Source: Balaenoptera acutorostrata
Taxonomy: Eukaryota; Chordata; Mammalia; Artiodactyla; Balaenopteridae
DNA: 64,000 nt
Reading direction: 5' to 3'
Assembly (NCBI RefSeq): GCF_949987535.1
Contig: NC_080074.1
Coordinates: 23,457,268-23,521,267, forward strand
A program made the translations under genes and the position numbers. Positions 37,445-48,958 of the stretch are shown here, one piece after another; the first letter of the stretch is position 1; every line of letters starts with the position of its first letter. The notes beneath the pieces are model-generated. The model was not told the DNA's origin and did no database searches. It worked only from the letters and a program-made list of their open reading frames with translations.

Positions 37445-37857
37445 CTGCCAAGATTCAAATTATTCAGACTCAGAATTATCCAAACATAACAAAGACACGT
37501 TAAAAGAAAAAATGATAGTCGATTTCTCTAATATTTGAAACTTTCCCTTAATAAAAATTTAGGCATAAGAACCTAGAAATACATTGGTGTTTCATGTGAA
37601 GGAAGCCTTATTATTCTTCAAACATGTTAGCAAAAAAGTATCCTTATAACACTAAGTATTCTTGCACAATGAATTAAACATATATTAAAGTGGCTACACT
37701 GAAAACTTCTAAAATTCAGAATTATATGGGGAAAATGAGTTTAAAATATGTTTAAAAACATTTGTTTGAGGTTTGCCAAAATTCGCCACCTCCCCAATTC
37801 TAAGTAAAGGATAATTTACAAAGAATACCACTTGTATAGTTTATGAAACATATTTAC

Positions 37858-37953
37858 TAAAGTTTCGTTGCTTGAAGCCATTATAGTTTCAGCTATGGGA
37901 GTACTCTCTGAAATTATTGCACCATCTATACGAAAATGTTCTGAAGTTTCCAC
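37858..37953 (-). CDS. TMPO: TMPO exon 7: beta-specific, skippable
   Basis: Encodes 32 residues (262-293 of beta), starting VETSEHFRIDG and ending ASSNETL. The acceptor reads CTAACAG|GTGGAA and the donor ACTTTA|GTAAAT. It is 96 nt and phase 0 at both ends. Human beta has NESL here and this copy NETL, a conservative change. It is one of the three cassette exons of the membrane isoforms; epsilon, delta and gamma lack it. Confidence 0.96.
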
Positions 37954-38052
37954 CTGTTAGTTTGAAAACAAAACAAAAACAATAAATATAAAATAACCAC
38001 TAAAACCCTACCAATCTGAGAACCCCATTCTAAGCAATAAGCCTTGCATCAC

Positions 38053-38172
38053 CCTTTTCCTCGGAGTTCTTCTCGACCCTCTCGTAGATTCCCTAGTTAA
38101 TGCCTGCAGAGGTCCGCCTTTTGAAGATCCACTTGTCCATTCAGTCTCAGTTACTCCAGCTTGAGAATAGCT
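38053..38172 (-). CDS. TMPO: TMPO exon 6: beta-specific, skippable
   Basis: Encodes 40 residues (222-261 of beta), starting SYSQAGVTETEW and ending with the basic RGSRRTPRKR. The acceptor reads TTGAATAG|AGCTAT and the donor AAAAGG|GTGATG. It is 120 nt and phase 0 on both sides, so it can be skipped without a frameshift. The family's delta and gamma isoforms lack it. It lies 7.8 kb downstream of exon 5; the gap holds L1 and SINE insertions. Confidence 0.96.
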
Positions 38173-38959
38173 CTATTCAAGCATCAACACATTAAAAAGT
38201 CATATTCTAATATCAAACACCTTAATAATGATGGCCATATTAGCATACTGAGAATCCATGAGAAGTTTCCAAATGCCAGCATTTGAAAATAATGCTATGC
38301 CCTCAAAATATTTCAAATGTATTGACTGACTAGATATGTAGGCATAAGAAAACACTTAAAATATGGTAAAATACATTAGAGTCCAACTATAGGAGCTCAC
38401 ATATTATGATAAAAGTGAGAGGGGGGAAAAAAGACATCAATTTATCACTGGCTCCTTTTGTGACTTGCTGTTTACTATCTGGCTCCAGTATCATAGCTGC
38501 ATCTCTAGCTGTCTAAACAAAAAAGCAGGCTGATCATGACTTGTAAGAAAGTCATTTGTTATATATAACAAGTCAGTTTCCTTTTAAAACAAAATACAAA
38601 TTTTATAATTGTTAGCATAGATTAAACATTATTCTTGTCGTGTGGTTAGGACTATTTAATCTATATACAGCTATCTGACTTAAAAGTTCCCAGGTGTCAA
38701 ACTCATCTTAGAAACAGATAATAAAATTGAGCAGCAACAAAAACTTGATGGGTCATCTTTTTTGTGAACAGGCAAGCCTAAAATGTCACTGCCAGGACTC
38801 AGTGCCACTCACTCCTCACTACTGAAAAAAGAAGAAAAAATGGTAATAGGGATAGACCACTGTCCATTTCCAGTCCCAGATTTATTTCTCCTTGGAAAAG
38901 TCGATTGATTTTCCTCATTTAAAAAATAATTTAGCAGTCCTCACATAACAGTTTGAAAA

Positions 38960-39060
38960 GCACTAGACTAGTGCTTCTACCTGAAGCTTTTGTTAAAATG
39001 CATATTCTGATTAAGTAGCTCCAGGGTGAGGCCTGAGATTCTACATTCCAAGGATCAAGT
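38960..39060 (+). mobile_element. MER5-like fragment (intron 5)
   Basis: TTTTGTTAAAATGCATATTC followed by GAGGCCTGAGATTCTACATT, as in MER5-type elements. Confidence 0.45.
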
Positions 39061-39589
39061 TATTCAACTTTTGAAACTTTTATTACCAGATGATTCTTAT
39101 AAATTCTTTTAACTAGAGGACATCTATCAATGATTAGTTATACTAGAATATGCTTATACTATCACTTTTGCTTTCAAGCTAATATTTTATGTAGATAACT
39201 GATGTTTTTATATCTAAGTTAGTGTCTATTAATTTTAAAGATAGATATATTTTACTCTTATCTCGGGACAAGAGCAGTCATCCAGTAAGTACACTTATTT
39301 GGCTGGAAGCATTACTACCAAAACACCACAAGATACAGACATAGGTTCATACATCTGGTTTTATATTTATCTATATTTGGAATTGACTTTATAAGAGTTT
39401 CCCCTTTGACTCACAATCTGAATCTCTGGGTTTCTTTTCCAGCTATCAATTAGGAAAAATTTGCTGAATGCAAACATTGTTAGTCAAAAGACAAATTTGT
39501 AAACAAATCACACACACATATAATAGATGCTTATTAATAGTTAAATTCCTGATTATTTGAGTAGAAGGGAACACTAGTTTTAATCTGAA

Positions 39590-39760
39590 GTTCTCAATCC
39601 TGGTGGCACAGTATCATCTGGTAAGCTTTTAAAAAATACCAAGTGCCCCAACCCCACCTTAGACCAATTAAGTCAAAATCTCTTCTAGACCGGCCTGGGC
39701 TTCATTAAATTTTGTAGCTCCTGAAGGGATTCTAATGTGCAGCATAACATAACTGACTTA
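39590..39760 (+). mobile_element. MER5-like fragment (intron 5)
   Basis: GTTCTCAATCCTGGTGGCAC, TCATCTGGTAAGCTTTTAAA and CCCCAACCCCACCTTAGACC in family order. Confidence 0.6.
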
Positions 39761-40999
39761 TGATACATCTCAAAGCCAAGTATTTTTTTCAAACTACTTC
39801 CAACACTGCTTCCTCTTTAATAATCAATTGCTCAATGCCAATAAAAATAATGAGAGTATTTTTTAAATATTCTAGTTTGACAGTCTACCTGGTATTATCA
39901 ATGTATACTCAGTATTTAAAAAATCCTCGAAGAATTAAAAAGAACATTACTTTAAAGGGCTAATAAAGTCATCAGTTATGCAACTAATACAATATGAAGC
40001 CTAGATATTTTACCTATGTCCATGAAGGTAAGGAGGGGGGAAGAAGAGACATACTTTTCCCTTAAAATTGGTTATCTACCAAATTCCAGGACTTTCCATT
40101 TGTTATGTTTTATTCTGAATAAATAACTGAAATAATCTCTTCATCAAAAATTTTACCAAACATCTATTGAAACTATTACACTTAAAACAAAAAAAAGTTT
40201 ACATTTTTATTAGTTATCGTTGACATTAAAGGCCAAGTTCCATTTAGAGATTTTAAAATTTTCTCCCATGGAAGAAAACACAAGAAATTCATTGGTTGCC
40301 TGTGGAAATAGCTGGGAACAGGGGTAGGATGGACACTTTTCACTATAAATCATTTATGCTTTCTTTTGCTCAGGTTTATTAAATTCTTTGGTTGAGGACT
40401 GTCAACCAATTTCATTAGTTCTTGCCTATCATCTAATTTAGAATTAATCATCTTCACAGAAAACTATCTTTCATACAACCAGAAAAGATACCTTGAAGAC
40501 TGAAAAAAATTTTTTTCTACCAGAATCCACTATGCAACAAGTGACTTTGAGAAGAAAATATAAATAAAAAACAAAATTACAATTCAGTGTTATAACTACT
40601 TAAGAGTAAGATGGACCAAGCAATTATTAACTGAAAAGAAAAACTCACTGCTACATAAAATTAGTAATGTGACTGCTATATGCTCTGTGGCCAAAATAAG
40701 GATTGTAGTGTCATCTATTTTCAGCAAGATGTTCTATAGAAAGTCCTCAATTTATCATGGAGACAACAGGAGGAAGAAACAAAAAAACTCTATCAGGTAA
40801 AAAGTTATTCAGAAGACATCAGGCAGTTGAGGCACATGAGAATGCAGGAGCTGGGTTATTAAAGGAGGCTATAAATCTCATTCAGTAAAAATACAAGCTT
40901 TAACTAGGTTATAAAAAAATAATCAGGATAATTAAAAGCCACCTTACTTTAAAGAACTATTAATTTAAGTAAAACATGACCAATATGGTTACTCATATT

Positions 41000-41640
41000 A
41001 ACTTTTTTTTTTTTTAAAAACAGCATCATATCCCTCCATTAGAGAAAGGTACTCCCATACATTACTTGTGGGAATGCGAAATGCTTCAACTCTTACACAA
41101 GGGAATTTGCTAACATCTAGCAAAATTACCCAGCAATTTCACTTCTAGATTTCCTGAAGATAAACTGGCTAAAACATGAAACAACACATGTAAAAAGGCT
41201 GTTCACTGGTGCACCTTTGCATTATTCAGAATAGCACATAACTGAATAATCAATAACAAACAATCAAAATATCCATCAAAAGGAAAGTGGATGAATAAAT
41301 TACAGTAAATCCATAAAATGCAATACCATGCAGTGGTATAAAGCAATGAGGAAGCAATGAGGAAGAAGGCTATACTATATCTTGACATGATGTCAGGATA
41401 AGTGTTTAGATTAAAAACAAAAAAATAGAAATGTGCAATGTAGGCTGTCTTTCACATATGGAGGGGAGCATAAATAAATATATAAATCTATTATTTACTT
41501 ATATTTTCAAAAAGAAACAAAATATAAACCGAAACTTAATAAAAATAGTAACCTATGGATGGAAGGAACAAAGATAGAAGCCAGATTTCTGACTCTTCTT
41601 TTGGCCAAATAAAACCACATATATATTCTCAAAAACTAAA
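41000..41640 (+). mobile_element. L1 3' fragment in intron 5, antisense to TMPO
   Basis: ACTCCCATACATTACTTGTG, CCCAGCAATTTCACTTCTAG and CAAAATATCCATCAAAAGGA in L1 order. No intact frame. Confidence 0.7.
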
Positions 41641-42973
41641 AAACAAATATGAAAGAAAAAAACTCTTTCAAGTGACTTTAAGCACAGTATTTTGATTTTA
41701 TATCCTTAACATAAGAAAAACTGCTCCCCTATCTGAAAATACAATTAGCAGCTTTACTATTAGTAGTAATATTGTTATTTAGAAACATATATATAGTGAA
41801 AATTACATAAGAAACAATATTATTTTAAGAACCAAGATACTCAGCGTAAGAGAAAAGAGATACAAGTGTAACACCTAGAAATTAGCCTGCATTCATAAAT
41901 TTGAGGAACTCATGACCTATCTTCTCTTTCTAAAAAGTAAGTACTCCTAGCTTTACCTACGAAAAAGCCTAGAACAATGACAACTCAGGAGGAATGAACA
42001 CCCTAGCATCCAGGCTGTAGGTAGCTTCCAAATAATATTTTCTATTAAAAGGATAAGGAGTTCTTTGGAAAAATGACTGACTTGATAAGAGGCAGGAAAT
42101 ATACAGCCCAGGATTTCTTATTGTGCCAGCAAAAAAGAAAGTATCAAAGACAAATGGGGTCAATAAAAGGATACAGGAATCAACTCAGTAATTCCCAGTG
42201 GCTAAAGATGGTGCAACTTGAATGTGAAAAAAGAATAATGACTACAATTGATCATAAATCAAATATATAAAAACCATAGTAGTAAAAAGATATTATTGAT
42301 CGCCTTTCAAAATGACTAGAGCAATTTAACTTGATAACTGGCAAATAAAAGGCATGTAAGCATTTATCCTGGCTCTCCTGTATGAATTTTATTTCAAGGT
42401 AACTAGGCAATTTACAAGGGAAAGTTCTTTATAAAAGAATTCCAGTTATAGATGTAAAGGAATCAGAGAATTCCTAGATCCATTATTTCATTTGAAGTAA
42501 TGAAATAATGGATCCAGGCAATAATCATAATGGCTGTCATAACCATTAAATGAAAGGGCGACGTGGAACTTTATAACGGATGAATCAGGCTTTCAACGCC
42601 TGAACCTATTACTAATTAATTTTAGCATCATCAAAAGGATATCATGTGTCTCTGAAATGATGCAATGTGAAGGCCACAACGCCATTTGTGAAGTATTCTT
42701 GTCAAAGTAACTGAACTCAGATCTAACCAACCCTTTAGATCTGTGCTGTACAAAATGATAGCTACTAGCCACGTGTAGTTATTTAAATTGAAATAACATA
42801 AAATTAAAATTTTAGTTTCTCAGCCATACAAGTCACATTCCAAGTATTAAGTGGCTACTTAATGAACAGCAGATATACAACATTTCCATCATCACAGAAA
42901 GGTCTATTGCACAGTCCCACTATAGTTCTAACTCCCAGTCTACAGGAAATCCAGGGTATAAAAGAGCAAATTA

Positions 42974-43259
42974 GGGCTTCCCTGGTGGCACAGTGGTTGA
43001 GGATCCGCCTGCCAATGCAGGGGACACGGGTTCGAGCCCTGGTCCGGGAAGATCCCACATGCCGCGGAGCAACTAAGCCCGTGCACCATAACTACTGAGC
43101 CTGCGCTCTAGAGCCCGTGAGCCACAACTACTGAGCCCGCATGCTGCAACTACTGAAGCCCGCATGCCTAGAGCCCGTGCTCACAAGAGAAGCCCGCGCA
43201 CTGCAACGAAGACCCAATGCAGCCAAAAATAAATAAATAAATAAATTTATTTTTTTTAA
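42974..43259 (+). mobile_element. CHR-type SINE (intron 5)
   Basis: Plus copy, antisense to TMPO. Target duplication aaaagagcaaatta at about 42960-42973 and 43260-43273. Confidence 0.93.
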
Positions 43260-43413
43260 AAAAAGAGCAAATTAAATGACCCTTGAAGAAGCAATCTGCC
43301 AAATCCACAATGTGAGAAATATTATAGAGAACTAACCTGGTTTCTTCACCAAATAAATGGAGGGATGGGAAACCGTTATAGTGGAAATAGCTACAGACTT
43401 AAAAGACAAAACA

Positions 43414-43756
43414 AGGGCTTCCCAGGTGGCACAGTGGTTAAGAATCCGCCTGCCAATGCAGGAGACAGAGGTTCGAGCCCTAGTCCGGGAAGATCCCACA
43501 TGCCACAGAGCAACTAAGCCCGTGAGCCACAACTACTGAGCCCAAGGGCCACAACTACTGAAGCCCACGTGCTTTAGGGCCTGCATGCCGCAACTACTGA
43601 GCCTGCATGCTGCAACTACTGAAGCCCGTGTGTCTAGAGCCCATGCACCGCAACGAAGAGTAGCCCCCGCTCGCCGCAACTAGAGAAAGCCCACAGGCAG
43701 CAATGAAGACCCAATGCAGCTAAAAATAAGTAAATAAAATAAATTTATTTTTTTAA
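43414..43756 (+). mobile_element. CHR-type SINE, expanded form (intron 5)
   Basis: Four CAACTACTGA modules. Target duplication aaaagacaAaacaa / aaaagacaGaacaa at about 43400-43413 and 43757-43770. Confidence 0.93.
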
Positions 43757-44243
43757 AAAAAGACAGAACAAAATCAAAAACACCAAATGATATGTGGAGT
43801 TTGTATGGAACCTGATTTGAATAATTCAATCATAAAAGAGACATTTCTGAAACTGGAGGTTACTGTATGGAGAATGTATAAAGCTTTGAACACAGATATG
43901 AAAGATTTTATACACACACACAATGCCACTATCACTCCAAATAAAATTAATAATTCTTTCATATCTAACATCTATATCTAATATATATAAATAAAAAACA
44001 GCTCCAATCTTTTAGAGATATATACTGAAATACTGATATTTTAATGTGTGAAATGAGATAATGGCAGAGATTTGTTTTAATATACTTCAGCAACAAACAA
44101 CAAAACCAAAGGAATTAAAAATGCTGCAGGGTGCAGGTGAAGATAAAATAAAACTGGTAGAATGTTGACAGCTGTTGAGGTTCTGTGACTGAAGGATCAG
44201 TAAACTCCTCCCTTTACTCTTCCATATGATTTAAATTTTGTGG

Positions 44244-44567
44244 GACTTCCTTGGTGGTCCAGTGGTTAAGAATCCGCCTGAATGCAGGGGCCACAGGTTT
44301 GAGCCCTGGTCTGGGAAGATCCCACATGCTGCGGACCAACTAAGCCCGTGTGCCACAACTACCAAGCCTGCGCTCTAGAGCCCACGCGCCACAACTACTG
44401 AAGCCTGTGCGCCCAGAGCCCATGCTCTGCAACAAGAGAAGCCACCACGATGAGAAGCCCGTGCAGTGCAACGAAGAGTAGCCCCCGCTCGCTGCAACTA
44501 GAGAAAGCCCGTGGGCAGCAACGAAGACCCAACAAAGCCAAAAATAAATAAATTTATTTAAAAAAAA
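44244..44567 (+). mobile_element. CHR-type SINE (intron 5)
   Basis: Head GGGACTTCCTTGGTGGTCC; the usual GCCTGCCAATGCAGG is shortened to GCCTGAATGCAGG. An (AAAT)n tail runs into a second, headless SINE. Confidence 0.9.
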
Positions 44568-44569
44568 GA

Positions 44570-44714
44570 ACCTGCCTTCCAACGCAGGGGACATGGGTTC
44601 AATCCCTGGTCAGGGAACTAAGATCCCACATGCCACGCGCCACAACTAGAGAAGAAACCCGCACGCTGCAAAGAAGAACCAGTGCAGCCAAAATTAAAAA
44701 AAAAAAAAAAAAAG
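44570..44714 (+). mobile_element. 5'-truncated CHR SINE joined to the previous one (intron 5)
   Basis: Starts mid-head at CCTGCCTTCCAACGCAGGGG, has a short body and a 20-A tail. Probably a second insertion into, or a template-switch product at, the tail of the 44244 SINE. Confidence 0.85.
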
Positions 44715-45977
44715 TGTATAATAAGGCCGTTGTCTAACCCTGCCTCTCATCTCCTAAATCTACTCTCTCCTTTGACTATTTATCCTGTCCCTCAGTTTAG
44801 ATTCCTCAGGTCAAACAATTACCCCTTAAACCATATTTAAAACCATCTTCCCACCCTCCTTTTAACCTCTTATCTGACAAGTCAATGCATTCTTGCTAGC
44901 ACTATACCATCTTGCCTACATAAATTGGACCAAAATTCTCCATGCCTGTCTATTTCAGTGTCCTTCACCAGATTTTCCTAGTTTTTCTTGCTCTGTTATT
45001 TCCTTATTCTTCAGTGTGCCCCTGCAGCTCTTCCCTGGCAACAATAGATAAAAAGACAACAAAATATTTATTTCAGTCTTTGGTTCAGTATTAAACCAAA
45101 TCTTCTTTCATTCAAAGCTCTATACATTCTCCATACAGTCACCAAGCTCATTTCTAACAAATAGTTCTGAAATTCAACTTAACTACATCAAACTAAGAAA
45201 GACACATGGCTTAAGAAATCAAGAATACTTCCACTGATGATGTGTGACTTTAAAATGACAAAGAGAAAATGGAAAAGATAAATAGCCAACTAGACAAATC
45301 TTCCAGCTGGACAGAAAAAGGGTAAGGAAAATGACTCTAGGGATAGCTGACTTGTAAAGCGTCAGCCAAATCAATGCTTGATTAGTCAATAATTTGTTCT
45401 CTGTAAACTGAGTTCATTATTCCTGTGCTTATTTTCCCCTTAGTTTCCTACATTTTCCTTTTGGAAAAGTGCATCTTGCCTCACCCATAAAAAGGTGAAT
45501 TTTTGTCTAGAATAAGGAAAGAAAACAGTGTGGTCTTAGGATCAGACTAGCTTCAGAGTTGAGGGAAAAGCCACAGAATTATTATAAGATAGGCAAAAAT
45601 AAAAGCAAAGTCAAAAATCTAGAGACAAAGACACAAATATAAAACCATTCCCCTGTTTTTTATTATATCAGAATTGCTTAGGTATTTCCACTTTTTAAAA
45701 TATGTCTCTTAAAAAGCAGTATGACTGGCTCTGAACCATGCTTAGCATAGAATCAAACACAAATGAGACATTTATTAAACACTTGCTTTTGCACTAAACA
45801 CAGGCTACACTACTGACAAAACACAAAGTTTAGATTTCCAGCGCCATTTAATGAATGCTTTATCGAGTGTGCTGGATTTTGGGTGTCAACTATGAACTAA
45901 AGGCAGGGACACAGGCAAATTAGTGTTGTCAGAAGATTACTTATACCTGAATACAGCAACCATAAAGCTAAAGATAC

Positions 45978-46075
45978 CTGATTGTGCTCAACTCTTCTTT
46001 GCTTGAGTGTTACCGGAGTCTTTGCTCTGCCCTTTAGTGGTTCTCTCTTCTCAAGCTTGAGCTCTATTTTAGAGT
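45978..46075 (-). CDS. TMPO: TMPO exon 5: first exon of the membrane isoforms
   Basis: Encodes residues 189-221 of LAP2-beta. It starts inside the Asp codon split with exon 3 and reads DSKIELKLEKREPLKG and then RAKTPVTLKQRRVEHNQ. The acceptor reads ATTTCCAG|ACTC and the donor AATCAG|GTATCT, phase 0 (98 nt). The segment is basic and belongs to the nucleoplasmic region that contributes to chromatin and lamin contacts. Splicing from exon 3 to here skips the whole alpha exon. Confidence 0.96.
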
Positions 46076-47700
46076 CTGGAAATAACATCGGAGAAATCAT
46101 TACTCTCTGAGACACACAATAAACTACAATGTCATCCTAACATTACTCTGGAACCCTGGTTTTTCGGCACACTGATACATAAAATAAGTCTGTATATTAG
46201 TACTACCTCAACAGACCCAAACTGGTTAACTGCAATTTCTGTCTTTAAAAACTTTTCTTTTCCATTTTTATTTCATTCCATTTTTGTTTATCTCCCCCAC
46301 TCCTTAATATGATCACCACTTCTTCCTGTTTATTCTTTCTTTTTTCTGGGACTAATAGCCTGAAACAAAGTAACAACCCATGGAGGCTTTTCACTGAAAA
46401 CAATTAGGAAGTGGGAAAAGTACATTAGAATACATAGTTGTTACCATTCTTTTGTCCATACAGTGCATTATTACTACATAAACAAAGGTTAGTTATTAAA
46501 TTAAAATTTAGAATATGGAAGGGAAAAAGCTATAGAGAATTTTAAGACTGAAAAAAACTTGTATGGTATCAAGCCGCTAATAACAATAAATAAGTACAAT
46601 GACATTAATACATAAGTGCATTTTAAAAGTCTGTCCTTTTTTGATGTGACTATAAAAACCCTGGGTATAACTGAAGAGGTAAGGAAGAACCTTGTTCACA
46701 GAAAAGCACAACCAATCACAGGTCACTTCTCCTCAGCCTCCCCCATAATAAAGTACCATATCTTGGAAGAGAAGCTAGTGCATGTATATTAGCGTATCAC
46801 CATGATGGTCATTACCATAACAACTCAAATACGTATATCTTTTTTCATAGGCTTCAATATCCCATTCTCCTAGTTTTGATTTTATCACCATTTGAAGGGC
46901 TAGACTTTTCAAGAGACTTGATAAAAATTTTAGTTAGCTTCCACATTTTTGTGGCCATTTAGCATAGTATAGCAAAATTAATGTCAGTTGTCACTTCTAA
47001 AACTTCTATTACCAAAAAGTTACTTTCTTATGAGACAGAAATGGAGTCAACTCTTAAACAAAAGCTTAGTTTTACATGAATTCAATGCAGTTGTGCTAAA
47101 AAGTAGTCAAGATAGTTATGTGTCTTCTAAATATCTAGCCTAGTACCAGTCAGTCCAGTCTACTTGCAAGTTTCCCAAAAATAGTGATTTTTTTACCATG
47201 TTAGTTCAAATAGTTCCATCTTTATTCAGGATTAAGGTATCAACTCCATCCCCCACTTCCCAGTCATTCTATTAATGGCTCTATTATCTATGGGACAATC
47301 TTTAGCATTATAAAGTCTTATGTTATTTCAGAACCTAAGAATCAGAAAGCAAAAAGTAAAGAACCCAATAGTACTTGAGCAGAAATTGATTAAACAAATA
47401 TCTGGTTACAGAATAATTCCTCTTACAAACTTAAATTCCAATAGCCAATAAAAACATGGTCTACATCAACTATACTTCAATTAGAAAAAAAAAAAACACC
47501 CCAAAACCATGGTCCTCAAATAGGAAAAAAAAAACCCCGAACATTTAATAATAATTTGAATATGTTCAGCTATACCATTGGAATGTCAAGTGAGTTTCAG
47601 TGATGAAATGGAAAAGGGATGTTGTTCATCCATAAATATCTAACTTGTTGCAACTCTTAAGAATAAAACACACATACAACATGTTTGTGGAGACCACACA
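46076..47700 (-). other. TMPO: Intronic sequence after the alpha poly(A) site
   Basis: 1.6 kb transcribed only in membrane-isoform precursors. AT-rich; I recognise no repeat or coding segment. Confidence 0.6.
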
Positions 47701-47721
47701 AAACTGTTCAAATTTAACAAC

Positions 47722-48958
47722 TTTATTGAATTTGCAAAAGCATTCTACAGTTATACATTAAAAAAAAAATCACATAGTACTTAGTAGGTACATGTATACA
47801 TGTACATTTCAGAAGACAAATAACAAATAGAATTACTCCCAGAAAGCTGCAAAGATGGATAGGTTAGTCGAAGAATATAGTAATGGCTGTAAGTCCCAAG
47901 GGACTATATTTTGTTTATAATTAATACTACTATTTTCCATAAAAATACAAAGAAATTTGATTATCAAGTGCCTCCACAGTTAGACCCCCTCATCTTACAA
48001 TCATAGAAATGAAAACAGAGAATAATATATTGCTTTATTTAGACACACAGAAACTGGGATATAGTATGATTTCTTATGACTTTAAAAAAAAACTAATAAA
48101 ATTTGCTTTTAGAATTTAGCTTAGATTAAGCCTAATCACCCATGAATTACAACATACCTTAAAAGTGTTACTTATAAAAAAAAAAGTCCCATCTTTGCTA
48201 ATTTGTCTGACTATAGTTTCACGGTGGCGGTGAGAACGCACGGCCCCAGAACACTACGGTCTGGAGCAGTGTTTCTCTAAGTGCAGCCCACCAACTGTTT
48301 GCTACCAGTCCATGAAAAAACGAGGCATTTGCGCCAGCATGTAAATCAGTGCACTGTCTTTCCTCTACCAATAAAGTTTTACCACAAAAATAAAACCTGT
48401 CATTCATCTAGATTCAAATTCTGGTACATGCTTATCTTATCTGTGGATCAGTAACAGTTTGCAGACTGGCAGTCTGAGTTGCACTGATTTGGAATATTAT
48501 GAACGATACTGTAGATAACAGTAAAAAACAACACAAGTGAGAAAATAAGAGAAAATATGTAGACAAGTTCTGGAAAGTAATAAAATATTTAGTAATATTT
48601 AAAACCATGGAGACTCAACTTATAATCTAGTTAATGGAATTTTCTTAGTTTTGAAGAGTTGTAAAATCTTAAAATAGGAAAGACTGAACTATTTGAGAAA
48701 AAAATGTGATCTAGAAAAGCTTTAAACTGTTAGTATCAGGCTTTCTTTCTGTGCAACTAAAAAAAAAAGGCAGATATATGTAGGCAATTACTTTTATACT
48801 GCAATTTAATTGGTAGAAGTTTGACACTTTGAAATTAGCCTATTCTGGAGACTAAAAAGACCTTAGAAAATTTTGGCATAAAAGTACTTCAAATTCCTAG
48901 AAAAGCTACCAACTTCCCCATATCAAAGATAAGATAGGTATCTTTATTCTTAATTTTA
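47722..48958 (-). other. TMPO: LAP2-alpha 3'UTR with poly(A) signal
   Basis: Sequence after the alpha stop codon. On the minus strand an AATAAA sits at 47722-47727, followed about 20 nt later by a GU-rich stretch (TTTTGTGTGG), the usual arrangement for cleavage and polyadenylation. The UTR would be about 1.2 kb. It appears to contain an old hAT-like repeat at about 48230-48490. The end is inferred from motif layout only. Confidence 0.6.
48230..48490. mobile_element. Possible hAT-like repeat in the alpha 3'UTR
   Basis: CAGTGTTTCTCTAAGTGCAG at one end and AGTTGCACTGATTTGGAA at the other resemble hAT-Charlie termini. Low certainty. Confidence 0.3.

Larger units (their letters stand above)
38173..45977 (-). 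other. TMPO: TMPO intron 5 (largest intron)
   Basis: 7.8 kb between exons 5 and 6. It holds a cluster of four plus-strand CHR SINEs (42974-44714), a plus-strand L1 piece (41000-41640), MER5-like hAT fragments near 38960-39060 and 39590-39760, and a candidate cryptic exon (38465-38512). The stretch 44720-45200 is pyrimidine-rich and possibly an L2 relic. The rest is unassigned. Confidence 0.75.
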
